Shown: piece by piece, positions 44,345 to 55,478 of the stretch
Numbering within the stretch: the first letter of the stretch is position 1
Layout: each line of letters begins with the position of its first letter
DNA from: Leisingera daeponensis
GTDB taxonomy: Bacteria; Pseudomonadota; Alphaproteobacteria; Rhodobacterales; Rhodobacteraceae
Length of the DNA stretch: 64,000 nucleotides
Assembly: GCF_019801465.1 (NCBI RefSeq)
Contig: NZ_JAHVJA010000001.1
Coordinates: forward strand, 62,001 to 126,000
Reading direction: 5' to 3'
Program-made: the position numbers and the translations under genes
Notes under the pieces: model-generated
Told to the model about the DNA's origin: nothing
The model's database searches: none
The model's input: the letters and a program-made list of their open reading frames with translations, nothing else

Positions 44345-45342
44345 GGTTCGGTGCAATTCCCCTGCAGGACGCCGAAGGCGCAATCCTTGCGCACTCCCTG
44401 CAAGGGGCCGGCCGCAAGGTGGCGAAGGGCACGGTGCTGCGGCCCGAAGACCTCGCAGCCCTGGCCGCCGCCGGCCATGAAGTGCTGACCGTTGCCCGGC
44501 TCGACCCCGCGGACATGCACGAGGACGCCGCCGCCGAAGCTCTGGCACAGGCGCTGGTGCCGGATCCGTCCGCGCAGGGCATCCGGATTTCCGGCGCCGG
44601 CACGGGGCGGGTGAACCTCTATGCCGCCCGCGCCGGGCTGGTGCGGCTGGACCGGGGCAGGCTGGAGGCGGTCAACGCGGTGGACCCGATGATCACCGTC
44701 GCCACCGTGCCGGACTATCACCGCGCCGATGCGGACGGGATGCTGGCAACGATCAAGATCATTTCCTACGGCGTGCCCGCCGACGCCATCCGCCGCGCCA
44801 GCGCGGGGGCAGGGGATGCGATCCGGGTGCTGCCGCCGGTCCTGTCCTCCGCCACGCTGATCGAAACGGCGGTCACGGAAGACACCCCTCCGGACAAGGG
44901 ACGTGCCGCCATGGCGGGCCGCCTGCACCGGATGGGGATAACGCTTTCGCCGCGGGTGGTGGTGCCGCACCGCGAGGCGGAACTGGCCGAAGCCGTCGCA
45001 AACGCACCTGGGCAGCTGGTGCTGATCCTCACCGGTTCCGCCACCTCCGACCCTCACGACGTGGCGCCCCAGGGGCTGCGGCAGGCAGGCGGCACGGTGA
45101 CCCGTTTCGGCATGCCCGTCGATCCCGGCAACCTGCTGTTTCTGGGCGCATTGCGTGGCAAGCCGGTGATCGGCCTGCCGGGCTGCGCCCGCTCCCCGGC
45201 GCTCAATGGCGCAGACTGGGTGCTGGAGCGGGTGATCTGCGGCATTCCCGTCCGCTCCGCCGATATTGCCGCAATGGGCGTCGGCGGGCTGCTGAAAGAG
45301 ATTCCCACCCGGCCGATGCCGCGGCGCGACGCTGAAGGGTGA
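44341..45342 (+). CDS. Molybdopterin-binding protein (MoeA/MogA-like domain)
   Basis: 333 residues, start overlapping XdhC by four bases. A MoCF_biosynth-type fold is indicated by VLILTGSATSDPHDVAPQGL (GSATSDPxD) and MPVDPGNLLFLGALRGKPVIGLPGCARSP (MPVDPGNLL, GLPGCARSP), near residues 230-300. In other species this domain is fused to a MobA-like cytidylyltransferase; here it stands alone. It probably handles molybdopterin or MCD cofactor for CoxL. Confidence 0.82.
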   Translation: MRFGAIPLQDAEGAILAHSLQGAGRKVAKGTVLRPEDLAALAAAGHEVLTVARLDPADMHEDAAAEALAQALVPDPSAQGIRISGAGTGRVNLYAARAGLVRLDRGRLEAVNAVDPMITVATVPDYHRADADGMLATIKIISYGVPADAIRRASAGAGDAIRVLPPVLSSATLIETAVTEDTPPDKGRAAMAGRLHRMGITLSPRVVVPHREAELAEAVANAPGQLVLILTGSATSDPHDVAPQGLRQAGGTVTRFGMPVDPGNLLFLGALRGKPVIGLPGCARSPALNGADWVLERVICGIPVRSADIAAMGVGGLLKEIPTRPMPRRDAEG

Positions 45343-45505
45343 TGCCGCGCCGCAGCGCGTGATTGATGACGCAAGGTCACAACCATAGGTAAGCGCTTCT
45401 GACGGGAAATTTCCCCACCGCGACCCTGTTAAAACACTTCGCGGATTGCGGTCTCCGTGTTTAACTCTCCCCAGCCAGACAAAAATCAAGCTTAGGGAGG
45501 GTACT

Positions 45506-45991
<486 letters not shown>

Positions 45992-46088
45992 AATGACGAC
46001 CCCAGGCCGGACCGCGGCCTGAGCTGAACAAGGAGAAGTTGACCAAGAGGTGCGCCACGGCAGCACCCTCCAGGGAGGAAGACCAGAC

Positions 46089-48452
<2,364 letters not shown>

Positions 48453-48454
48453 GG

Positions 48455-48504
48455 GTTCATGGGGGCGCTGCCCCCATACCCCCGGAGTATTTTCGGAAAG
48501 GATA
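48455..48504 (+). repeat. Dispersed GC-hairpin repeat, copy C
   Basis: GTTCATGGGGGCGCTGCCCCC then ATACCCCCGGAGTATTTT and a GGAAAGGATAC tail, filling the 56-bp gap between coxL and coxM. It is nearly identical to the inverted copy B. Confidence 0.75.
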
Positions 48505-48508
48505 CGAA

Positions 48509-49294
48509 ATGTATGAATTCGAATTCGTGAAACCCGCGACCGTGGCGGAGGCGGTAGCCGCGCTGGCGGAGGAGGACGCGCAGGCGCTGGGCGGCGGGCA
48601 GACACTGATCCCGACCCTGAAGCAGCGGCTGGCTATGCCGTCGAAACTGGTCTCCCTCACCGGCATTCCGCAGCTGAAGGAGATCGGCGACAATGACGGC
48701 GTGCTGACCATCGGCGGTGCCGTCACCCATGCCGCGGTGGCAGAGGCTGCGGCGGACAGCTATCCGGCGCTGGCGGATCTGGCCAGCCATATCGGCGACC
48801 CGGCGGTCAGGAACCGCGGCACCATCGGCGGCTCGCTTGCCAACAACGACCCGGCGGCCTGTTATCCGGCGGCGGCGCTGGGCAGCGGCGCCACCATCGT
48901 CACCAACAGGCGCGAGATCACCGCCGATGAGTACTTCCGCGGCCTGTTCGAGACGGCGCTGGAGGAGGGCGAGATCATCACCGCGGTGCGTTTCCCGGTG
49001 CCGGAAAAAGCCAACTACCAGAAGTTCCTGCAGCCGGCCTCGCGCTTTGCGCTGGTCGGCGTCTTTGTTGCGAAATACGCCGCGGGGGTGCGGGTGGCTG
49101 TGACCGGTGCCTCGGAGGAGGGCGTGTTCCGTTGGCGCGAGGCCGAGGCGGCGCTGGACGCCAGTTTTGCGCCGGATGCGCTGGACGGCCACAGCGTCGA
49201 TGCGGCCGGTATGATCGGCGATCTGCACGGCACCCGGGAATACCGCGCCCATCTGGTCAAAGTGATGGCCAAACGCGCGGTTGCCGCCGCCTGA
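48509..49294 (+). CDS. coxM: FAD subunit of CO dehydrogenase-like enzyme
   Basis: 261 residues. The FAD-binding motifs ALGGGQTLIP and IGDPAVRNRGTIGGSLANNDPAACYP (key: RNRGTIGGSLANNDP) are intact. It moves electrons from CoxS to the quinone pool or other acceptor. The order S-L-M differs from the M-S-L order of the form I cox cluster, as is common in form II loci. A hairpin marks the end of the locus. Confidence 0.94.
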   Translation: MYEFEFVKPATVAEAVAALAEEDAQALGGGQTLIPTLKQRLAMPSKLVSLTGIPQLKEIGDNDGVLTIGGAVTHAAVAEAAADSYPALADLASHIGDPAVRNRGTIGGSLANNDPAACYPAAALGSGATIVTNRREITADEYFRGLFETALEEGEIITAVRFPVPEKANYQKFLQPASRFALVGVFVAKYAAGVRVAVTGASEEGVFRWREAEAALDASFAPDALDGHSVDAAGMIGDLHGTREYRAHLVKVMAKRAVAAA

Positions 49295-49320
49295 CTGCGG
49301 CGTCAGCCGGACGGAAATCC

Positions 49321-49346
49321 AGCGCGCAAGGAAAGCCTTGCGCGCT
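49321..49346. terminator. Hairpin between coxM and adhesin gene
   Basis: Perfect 11-bp stem, AGCGCGCAAGG and CCTTGCGCGCT, around a four-base loop. It has no T run, so it may only slow converging transcription. Confidence 0.5.
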
Positions 49347-49370
49347 GCCGTGTTCCGGAAGGCCGGGCGG

Positions 49371-51431
49371 TCAGACGAAGATGACGTCGCTGCCGTCGGT
49401 GCCGTTGATGTTGGTCATCGCTGTCAGGGTTTCATCCGCAATGCCGTCATTGTCGGTGTCGAAAGTTGCCGTTGCGGTGACGACATTGTTCGCCGTGTGG
49501 CTGTTGTCGAGCATCAGCAGCAAGCTATCCAGGTCGAAGGCGCCGCCGCCGAGCGGGTTCAAGTCCGTTTCGTCGAACAGAACCGGCCCGCCGTTCACCG
49601 ACAATGCGAAGCTGATCAGGTCCGCCGGGAAGATCGGCGAGTCGGCGAAGACATCGCCCAGGGCGGCCGCATTGGCCACGACCTCGGAACCGCCGGTGTT
49701 GTCGATGGTATCCAGTGTGGCCTGGTTGGCGCCGCCAAATCCAACTGCGGTAATGCTGACGTTGCTGGCGTTCAGCGAAGTCACCTCATCGCCGAAGACA
49801 AAAGCATCGGGAATTGGCCGGTTCGGCTCCCCATCAGAGGTGAACAGCATGAAATTGTCTTCAGCCGCCTTTCCGCTGAAGAAGGCATCGGCAAGCTGCA
49901 GCGCTGCCTCGTAGTTTGTGAACCCGCCGAGCTGTGGTGAGAGCGGGGTTCCTCCGGTGATGTCGTCCAGCGTTGGCGAAAACAGATCGAAGGTGTTCTG
50001 CTGCGCGTTGAGCGAAAATTGCACCAGCTGCACGGTGACCGTGGCGGCAGAGCCGGTGTAAGCGGTGCGCAAATCGTCAATGGTATCCTGCACCGCAATC
50101 AGCTGCTGGGTGTATTCGCTGCTGCTGATCGAGCCGGAGCCATCGATGACAAAGGACACGTTCACATTCTGGCTGACGGCACCGGCGCCGATATCGACGC
50201 TGACAAAGCTGCTGTCGTTGAAGGTTCTGTCCTCGGTGCTGAGCGTCAGGCTGAGGGCCTGGCCGTTGCCGCCGGTCGCATCGTCGGTATTGGTCTCCAC
50301 CAGCGGGTCGATCACATTGACCGTGACATTGGCCGGATTGCTGGTGGCGCCTTCGACGTCATCCACGGTGTAGACGAAGGTATCCGCCAGAGAGTCGTCG
50401 ATGAGGTCGCCGCCGATGTCCTGAGCAGTGTATTTCAGCTCGCCGCTGTCATTGGCCGCGGTGCCGGAGGCGCCGGAGAACATCACCGTCGACGGATCGA
50501 TCGCGCTGTCCACATCGGTGTCGTTGGCCAGCACCACGAAGTTGTCCATATCGTTGGATTCGATGAAGAACGGGCCGTCGTCCTCGGCCTTGGGCGCATC
50601 GTTCACGCCGACAATCTTGATGCAGATATTGGCCCAGTCGGTGCCGCCGTTGCCGTCGCTGATCTGGTACTTCAGTTCAACGGTGTCCATCTCGCCTTCG
50701 GCTAGGTCCTGGAAGTTGTCCTTGGGATTGAAGGTGAACGTGCCGTCCGCTTCCACCTTTACCTTGCCCTCGCGGCCGCCGTCGGTGGTCACGGCAAAGT
50801 AGGCGCCCACCGTGCCGCCGCTGATGTCGGTCACCGTCAGCGGATCGCCGTCCGGATCGCTGTCATTGTCCAGAATATTGATGGTCTTCTTGGTGTCCTC
50901 ATCGGTGGTCAGGTGATCCTTGTTGGCCACCGGAGTGCCCTGCGATGAGCCGACGATCTTCAGCGAGTCCTCGCGCTCGCCCTCGGGACCGACCGAGGTG
51001 TAGCGCACCCCGAAGCGCACGTTGTCGAGCAGCGAAATGTCCAGATCAAGGCTGTCGTGCTTCAGAACGAACATGGTGCTGTCGATGTCGTCCTTGCCGA
51101 TGCCCTGGGTGCCGAATTCCACCCCGGCGTCAAACCCGTTGCCCTTCTTGGTGATCGCGCCGTTCAGATTGGCGCCATTGCCCAGATCCTTGACCTTGTC
51201 GGTCTTGAACTGGGAATCCGTTACATCCGCGCCCATCACGCTGAGACCGTCAAGGAACCCCTGATCATCTAGGCCAAGGTCAAAGAACAGCCCGCGCAGA
51301 TCGGCCTGCTGCAGGCTTTCGTCGGCATCGACCGAAATTTTCAGCGCGGTTTTCCCGTCCACAATGATTTCGCTGATGGTGATTTTGGTGTCGACTTCAC
51401 CGGGAATAATAAACATCTGAGATTGTGCCAT
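49371..51431 (-). CDS. VCBS/cadherin-like and VWA-domain secreted adhesin
   Basis: 686 residues from ATG 51431 (GGGGAAG ahead), no Sec signal. Residues 1-170 form a module rich in Asp/Gly. From about 170 come two Asp-rich beta domains of VCBS or cadherin-like type (LDNDSDPDGDPLTVTDISGG and VLANDTDVDSAIDPSTV, with the linker VGVNDAPKAEDDGPF). A VWA domain starts near residue 420 with MIDAS VIDGSGSISSSEY. The end GTDGSDVIFV recalls the tail of type I secreted proteins, with a single RTX-like repeat. It probably binds surfaces after type I secretion. Most likely its export genes lie elsewhere. Confidence 0.85.
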   Translation of the reverse strand: MAQSQMFIIPGEVDTKITISEIIVDGKTALKISVDADESLQQADLRGLFFDLGLDDQGFLDGLSVMGADVTDSQFKTDKVKDLGNGANLNGAITKKGNGFDAGVEFGTQGIGKDDIDSTMFVLKHDSLDLDISLLDNVRFGVRYTSVGPEGEREDSLKIVGSSQGTPVANKDHLTTDEDTKKTINILDNDSDPDGDPLTVTDISGGTVGAYFAVTTDGGREGKVKVEADGTFTFNPKDNFQDLAEGEMDTVELKYQISDGNGGTDWANICIKIVGVNDAPKAEDDGPFFIESNDMDNFVVLANDTDVDSAIDPSTVMFSGASGTAANDSGELKYTAQDIGGDLIDDSLADTFVYTVDDVEGATSNPANVTVNVIDPLVETNTDDATGGNGQALSLTLSTEDRTFNDSSFVSVDIGAGAVSQNVNVSFVIDGSGSISSSEYTQQLIAVQDTIDDLRTAYTGSAATVTVQLVQFSLNAQQNTFDLFSPTLDDITGGTPLSPQLGGFTNYEAALQLADAFFSGKAAEDNFMLFTSDGEPNRPIPDAFVFGDEVTSLNASNVSITAVGFGGANQATLDTIDNTGGSEVVANAAALGDVFADSPIFPADLISFALSVNGGPVLFDETDLNPLGGGAFDLDSLLLMLDNSHTANNVVTATATFDTDNDGIADETLTAMTNINGTDGSDVIFV

Positions 51432-51873
51432 AGCAGGCTTCCCCCATGTACTGGTCAAGAACAAAGCCCTCTGCCCCGGCGGGGCAGCGGACCGGCTGCA
51501 CTGGAGAAGAGGGAACGCACACCCCGGACTTTGGACAAATGAGGATGCATTGCGGCCAGCGGCCGGCGTGCGGTCAGCTCAAAAGCTGCGGAAACACGAT
51601 GAAATCAGATGCAATCCCGGTCCAAAGGCCCCCCTTCCGGCTGCGCCGAAGGCGTCATGGAGCTGTGTGGAACTGCCATCAATCCCGGCGGCGGCTGGAA
51701 CGGTTCCGCAACCAGTGTGCGCCTTTCTTGCAGAGTCGCACGGCGGGACTGTATGCGGGCAGGCGTTTTTCCGCAAGCTGGCGGCTGCTGGCTGGGCGGG
51801 GGTCCGCCGATGGCATGAAAAAGCCCCGCAGCGGCGGCTGCGGGGCGGTGTCTTTCACGATCGGCGCTGCGGC
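51432..51873. other. Intergenic region between adhesin gene and infC
   Basis: About 440 bp. It holds the infC terminator (51818-51846) and presumably the adhesin promoter. The rest shows no supported gene. Confidence 0.45.
51818..51846 (-). terminator. Terminator after infC
   Basis: GCCCCGCAGC, four-base loop, GCTGCGGGGC on the plus strand; the run AAAAA at 51818-51822 gives the T tract on the minus strand. Confidence 0.85.
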
Positions 51874-52422
51874 TTATTTCTTGGCCAGCGGGCCGATCAT
51901 CATGATCATCTGGCGGCCTTCCATCTTCGGCATGTTTTCGACCTTGCCGATTTCCTTGACGTCCTCGGCGACCCGTTCCAGCAGCTCACGGCCGAGGTTC
52001 TGGTGCGCCATCTCGCGGCCGCGGAAGCGCAGGGTGACCTTCACCTTGTCGCCGTGTTCCAGGAACTTGACGACATTGCGCATCTTCACATCGTAGTCAT
52101 GGGTGTCCGTGTTGGGACGGAACTTGACCTCTTTGACCTCGATGATCTTCTGCTTCTTGCGGGCTTCGCTCTCGCGCTTCTGCTGTTCGTATTTGAACTT
52201 GCCGAAGTCCATGATCTTGCACACGGGCGGGTTGGCATTGGGCGAGATTTCCACCAGATCAAGTCCGGCCTCTGCCGCCATGTCCATGGCCTTCGCCGGG
52301 TGCACAACCCCGACGTTCTCGCCATCGGCGCCGATCAGGCGGATTTCGGGGGCGCGGATTTTTTCGTTGACGCGCGGGCCGGTGTCACGTTGCGGCGGCG
52401 CGTTATGAGGTCTGCGGGCTAT
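51874..52422 (-). CDS. infC: Translation initiation factor IF-3, probable AUA start
   Basis: 182 residues if read from the ATA at 52422. The usual computed start (GTG 52305) would drop the conserved N-terminus [17 protein letters not shown] and [19 protein letters not shown]. No ATG, GTG or TTG is in frame between the stop at 52464-52462 and that GTG, while AGAAGGA sits eight bases before the ATA. E. coli infC uses AUU and is repressed by IF-3 itself, so a rare start is in keeping. Core IF-3 blocks such as [17 protein letters not shown] and [27 protein letters not shown] (key: FRGREM) are present. It prevents premature subunit joining on the 30S. Confidence 0.95.
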   Translation of the reverse strand: MARRPHNAPPQRDTGPRVNEKIRAPEIRLIGADGENVGVVHPAKAMDMAAEAGLDLVEISPNANPPVCKIMDFGKFKYEQQKRESEARKKQKIIEVKEVKFRPNTDTHDYDVKMRNVVKFLEHGDKVKVTLRFRGREMAHQNLGRELLERVAEDVKEIGKVENMPKMEGRQMIMMIGPLAKK

Positions 52423-52791
52423 GACTGCGATCCTTCTGTCATTGCAAAAAGTGCGGGAACGCTACTGCCCCCGCGCGTGTGATTCAAGCGTTATGGGCGG
52501 TATGGCGGCAGGAAAGCCTCTTTTCAAGGCCGCATGTTGCAAATGGCCCTGAAAACGGCTGCCGGGGCGGTGCGGGGGCGGGCAGAACCGGCGGCGCAAC
52601 AGTTTGAAAAGGCTGGATTGCGGCGGTGTTCCGCCAGTTTGGCGCGGAATGGCGTTCCTCCGCCGCCCGTGACGAAGATGTGGTAAACTTCCCCCTTGAG
52701 CTGTGCCGGTTGCATCGCCATCTGGCGGGGCAGATGCCGCAGCAGGAGCGGCCCCGGCCTGTGACGGGCCGGCAAGAGTGAGGAGAGATCT
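52423..52791. other. Divergent intergenic region, infC leader and hypothetical gene promoter
   Basis: 369 bp between two divergent genes. On the infC side there is a hairpin plus T run (52446-52474) and a 7-codon frame, ATG 52442 to TAG 52419, whose stop overlaps the ATA start. The other side should hold the promoter of the gene at 52792; no clear element seen. Confidence 0.5.
52446..52474 (-). promoter_or_regulatory. Possible attenuator in the infC leader
   Basis: Minus strand: GCGGGGG, eight-base loop, TTCCCGC (two G-T pairs), then ACTTTTT. The structure ends about 24 bases before the ATA start. Weak stem, so tentative. Confidence 0.35.
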
Positions 52792-53328
52792 ATGAAACAG
52801 TTGTTGATCGTGCTGGGACTGGGCGCCGCCGCGGTGGTGGCCTATCTGCTGGTGAGCGGCCAGGACGTGCAGGAACCGGCCCCGGCTGAGGCGCCGGCGG
52901 TGCAGGAAGAGCAGAGCAGCACCGCGCCGGTAACCTCGGAAGAGCCGGAAGCGGCTGCGGAAGAGGCGGCTCAGGACGCGGCCGAGGCGGTGGAAGAAGC
53001 CATTGAATCCGGCGCCGAAGCGGCCGGCGAGGCGGTGGAGGCCGTGCAGGATGCGGTGAATCAGGCCGCCGGTGCGGTTTCGGAAGCTGTGGACGATGCG
53101 CTTGAAGGCGCGTCCGAGGCGGCTGGAGACTCCGGCGGCACCGCGGTCGATGCCGCTGCCACTGCGATGGACAACGCCGCCGATGCAGCGGCCGGCGCGG
53201 CTGACGCCACCCAGGACGCCGCCACCGAGACGCTGGACAGCGCCACCACCACCGCAGAGGAACTGCTGAACCAGAGCGGTGCCGGTGCAACCGGTGCAAC
53301 GGACGAGGCCGCCACCGCAGGCGAGTGA
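52792..53328 (+). CDS. Ala/Glu-rich membrane-anchored amphipathic protein
   Basis: 178 residues with GAGGAGAG ahead of the ATG. An N-terminal hydrophobic stretch (residues 3-22) serves as signal or anchor; there is no lipobox. From 25 to 178 the protein is made of A, E, D, T and S with a repeating pattern of AxxAxxA and EAxEA (for example EAVEEAIESGAEAAGEAVEA), giving long amphipathic helices like apolipoprotein or LEA proteins. No family function. Terminated by a strong hairpin 31 bases later. Confidence 0.75.
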   Translation: MKQLLIVLGLGAAAVVAYLLVSGQDVQEPAPAEAPAVQEEQSSTAPVTSEEPEAAAEEAAQDAAEAVEEAIESGAEAAGEAVEAVQDAVNQAAGAVSEAVDDALEGASEAAGDSGGTAVDAAATAMDNAADAAAGAADATQDAATETLDSATTTAEELLNQSGAGATGATDEAATAGE

Positions 53329-53359
53329 CCGGGCCCGCTGGATGTGCGGACAAACAAAG

Positions 53360-53390
53360 GGCGGCCGGGATTTCCCGGCCGCCTTTTCTT
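53360..53390 (+). terminator. Terminator after the Ala/Glu-rich gene
   Basis: GGCGGCCGGG, four-base loop, CCCGGCCGCC, then TTTTCTT. Confidence 0.85.
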
Positions 53391-53422
53391 CGGGCTGAGG
53401 GCTGAACGGGGCGGCCGCGCCG

Positions 53423-53950
53423 TCAGTTCGGCCGGGCCTGCGCTTGCTGGGCGAGGCGTGCCATATGATCCAGGGGCGCCTCGGCGGCGGCCTGCGCCGC
53501 GGGCGGCTCCGGCACCAGGAACGCCAGGAAGCTTTCCCAGCCGCCGCTGGCGCCGCCCTGCTTGCGGGCGCGCTGGATCTGCAGTTGCGCCACCGCGATC
53601 AGATCCAAAGTCCGGCCGCCGTCGTAATCCCTGCCGGACAGGCCTGAGAGATGGCTGCGGAAGCGCTCGCCCATCGAATTCAGCAGCAGCATCGGCGCTG
53701 TCATCGGGTGGCCGGCCTGCACCAGCGCGTCGAACATCCGGTCAATGTCCTGCGGCGCCATGGCGCGGGCGTCGAAGCGCGCCTTGATGGCGGCAATCTT
53801 TTCCGGGATCGACGGTTGCACCTGATCCGGGCGGTTCTGGAAGCTGGCCAGCGCCGCGTTGACACGGGCCTTGCCGGCTTCGCTGCGGACGGACTGGAAG
53901 ACGGGGGTATGCCCGGGGGCCGTTTCGTTGTGCATCTGGTGCTGCTCCAT
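53423..53950 (-). CDS. Conserved hypothetical protein
   Basis: 175 residues. Hydrophilic, mostly helical, with no signal peptide or membrane span. There is a conserved-looking block MTAPMLLLNSMGERFRSHLSG and GGRTLDLIAVAQLQIQRARKQGG, ending in an Ala/Gln-rich tail. An ATG a few codons later (53935) is another possible start. I do not recognise a family; neighbours are a terminator on one side and the ferredoxin reductase gene on the other. Confidence 0.62.
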   Translation of the reverse strand: MEQHQMHNETAPGHTPVFQSVRSEAGKARVNAALASFQNRPDQVQPSIPEKIAAIKARFDARAMAPQDIDRMFDALVQAGHPMTAPMLLLNSMGERFRSHLSGLSGRDYDGGRTLDLIAVAQLQIQRARKQGGASGGWESFLAFLVPEPPAAQAAAEAPLDHMARLAQQAQARPN

Positions 53951-53998
53951 TCTGGATCTCAGCCACAGAATTACGGAATCATCCCCAACAAATGATAA

Positions 53999-54020
53999 AC
54001 GGGAGGCGGCAGCCTCCCGT
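53999..54020 (-). terminator. Terminator after the ferredoxin reductase gene
   Basis: ACGGGAGGC, four-base loop, GCCTCCCGT; on the minus strand TTTATC follows. Confidence 0.65.
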
Positions 54021-54070
54021 CAAAACCGTGTCGAAAATGGGGCCGCCCGCAGGGCCAGCCCTGCGCCGGA

Positions 54071-54937
54071 TCAGTCCAGGAACGCCTTTTCCACCACGAA
54101 ATGCGCGGGCTTGGAGTTGGCGCCCTCTTCAAGCCCGTAGGTGTTCTCGAAGAGATCCTTGAGCTCGAGGTTGAAGGCCAGGTTGCCGCAGATCATCGCG
54201 CGGTCGCTGTCCGGGTTCAGCGGCGGCACACCGAGGTCGGCAAACGCCTCGCCGGAACGCATCAGGTCGGTGATGCGGCCCATCTTGGCGCTCTCCTCGC
54301 GGGTGGTGGTCGGGTAGTATTTGATCTTCTTCCAGAAGTCTTCGCCGATCACCTCGTTCAGCAGCTCGTCGTCCTTGAGGCTCTCGATCAGCTCGCGGCC
54401 ATAGGATAGCTCGCCTGCTTCGCGGCAGGTGTGGGTGATGATGACCTCGTCGAATTTCTCATAGGTTTCCGGCTCGCGCAGCAGCGAGGCGAAGGGGGCA
54501 AAGCCGGTGCCGGTGGCAAAGAACCAGATCCGCTTGCCCGGAACCAGCGCGTCATGCACCAGGGTGCCGACCGGTTTCGGGCGCAGGATGATCTCGTCGC
54601 CTTCCTGGATGTGCTGCAGCTTGGAGGTCAGCGGGCCGTCCTGCACCTTGATCGAGTAGAACTCCATTTCCTCGTCCCAGGAGGGGGAGGCGATGGAGTA
54701 GGCGCGCAGCAGCGGCTTCTGCTTGCCGGTCTTGGGGTCCGGATCGTTCATCAGGCCGATCATCACGAACTCGCCGGAGCGGAAGCGCAGGGAGGCAGGC
54801 CGGGTGCAGCGGAAGGAGAACAGCCGGTCGGTCCAGTGTTTCACCTGGGTCACGGTTTGGGCGTCGGGCAGCGCCGGAACGGCCTTGGCCGGTTTCGGGT
54901 CGGTTGCGGTGTCGGTCACGGCGGTCATCTCATTCAT
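54071..54937 (-). CDS. fpr: Ferredoxin--NADP reductase
   Basis: 288 residues. FAD-binding RAYSIASPSWDEE, NADP-binding FATGTGFAPFASLLREPE and VIITHTCRE, plus the C-terminal SDRAMICGN and TYGLEEGANSKPAHFVVEKAF (key: AHFVVEKAF) define FNR of the Fpr type. It supplies electrons from NADPH to ferredoxin or flavodoxin. Downstream of the sulfate-assimilation genes on the same strand (140 bp), it fits a role in feeding the ferredoxin-dependent sulfite reductase. Confidence 0.93.
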   Translation of the reverse strand: MNEMTAVTDTATDPKPAKAVPALPDAQTVTQVKHWTDRLFSFRCTRPASLRFRSGEFVMIGLMNDPDPKTGKQKPLLRAYSIASPSWDEEMEFYSIKVQDGPLTSKLQHIQEGDEIILRPKPVGTLVHDALVPGKRIWFFATGTGFAPFASLLREPETYEKFDEVIITHTCREAGELSYGRELIESLKDDELLNEVIGEDFWKKIKYYPTTTREESAKMGRITDLMRSGEAFADLGVPPLNPDSDRAMICGNLAFNLELKDLFENTYGLEEGANSKPAHFVVEKAFLD

Positions 54938-55077
54938 CGGTTACTCTGCCGGAGGAGAAGCCGGCACCTCTGATTAGTCTTTGATACAGGTCAGGAAAAC
55001 CCCCTGTTTTGCGAAACCGGCCCCGCGCGGGATGCAACGGAACCGGTCTCAGGGAGCGTCCCGGGTTCGGGGCTGGC

Positions 55078-55473
55078 TCAGCGGGCAGCGGTGCTGCCGC
55101 GCAGGCGGGCCTGGTAGCTGTGGGCCTTCCAGTTGGCGCGGGCCAGCCACTGGTCCTCGGGCTGGCGGGCGGCGAGCTCGTCGCTCAGCTCCACCTCGTC
55201 AAAGCCGGAGCGCCGCGCCATGGCGTACTGATCGGCGATCACATGGCCGAAGGCGCGCAGGCGGCCCTCAAAGCCTTTCAGCCGCAGCTGGCGGGCCAGG
55301 GTGAAGCCGCGGCCGTCGGCAAAGCTGGGGAATTGCACCCGCACCAGCTCCACGCCGTCCAGCGACACGTCGTTCAGATTGGCGTCCGAGGCCAGCTCCA
55401 GCACGTTGGCGCCGTCAAAGCCGCCGGTCCAGTCATCGGCAGCAAAGCCGGTGTCGGTCACGATAACAGTCAT
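55078..55473 (-). CDS. DUF934 family protein of the sulfate assimilation operon
   Basis: 131 residues from ATG 55473, five bases past the cysH stop. The sequence DGVELVRVQFPSFADGRGFTLARQLR and DQYAMARRSGFDEVEL are typical of DUF934, a small protein almost always encoded beside cysH and cysI. Its task in sulfite reduction is not known. Tight spacing indicates co-transcription. Confidence 0.85.
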   Translation of the reverse strand: MTVIVTDTGFAADDWTGGFDGANVLELASDANLNDVSLDGVELVRVQFPSFADGRGFTLARQLRLKGFEGRLRAFGHVIADQYAMARRSGFDEVELSDELAARQPEDQWLARANWKAHSYQARLRGSTAAR

Positions 55474-55478
55474 CTCAC

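Noticed and set aside
46050-46088. CoxL starting at the ATG at 46050
   Set aside because: The ATG at 46089 has a good ribosome site and begins at the family-like sequence.
51874-52305. IF-3 starting at GTG 52305
   Set aside because: It would lack about 40 conserved N-terminal residues that are encoded in frame upstream.
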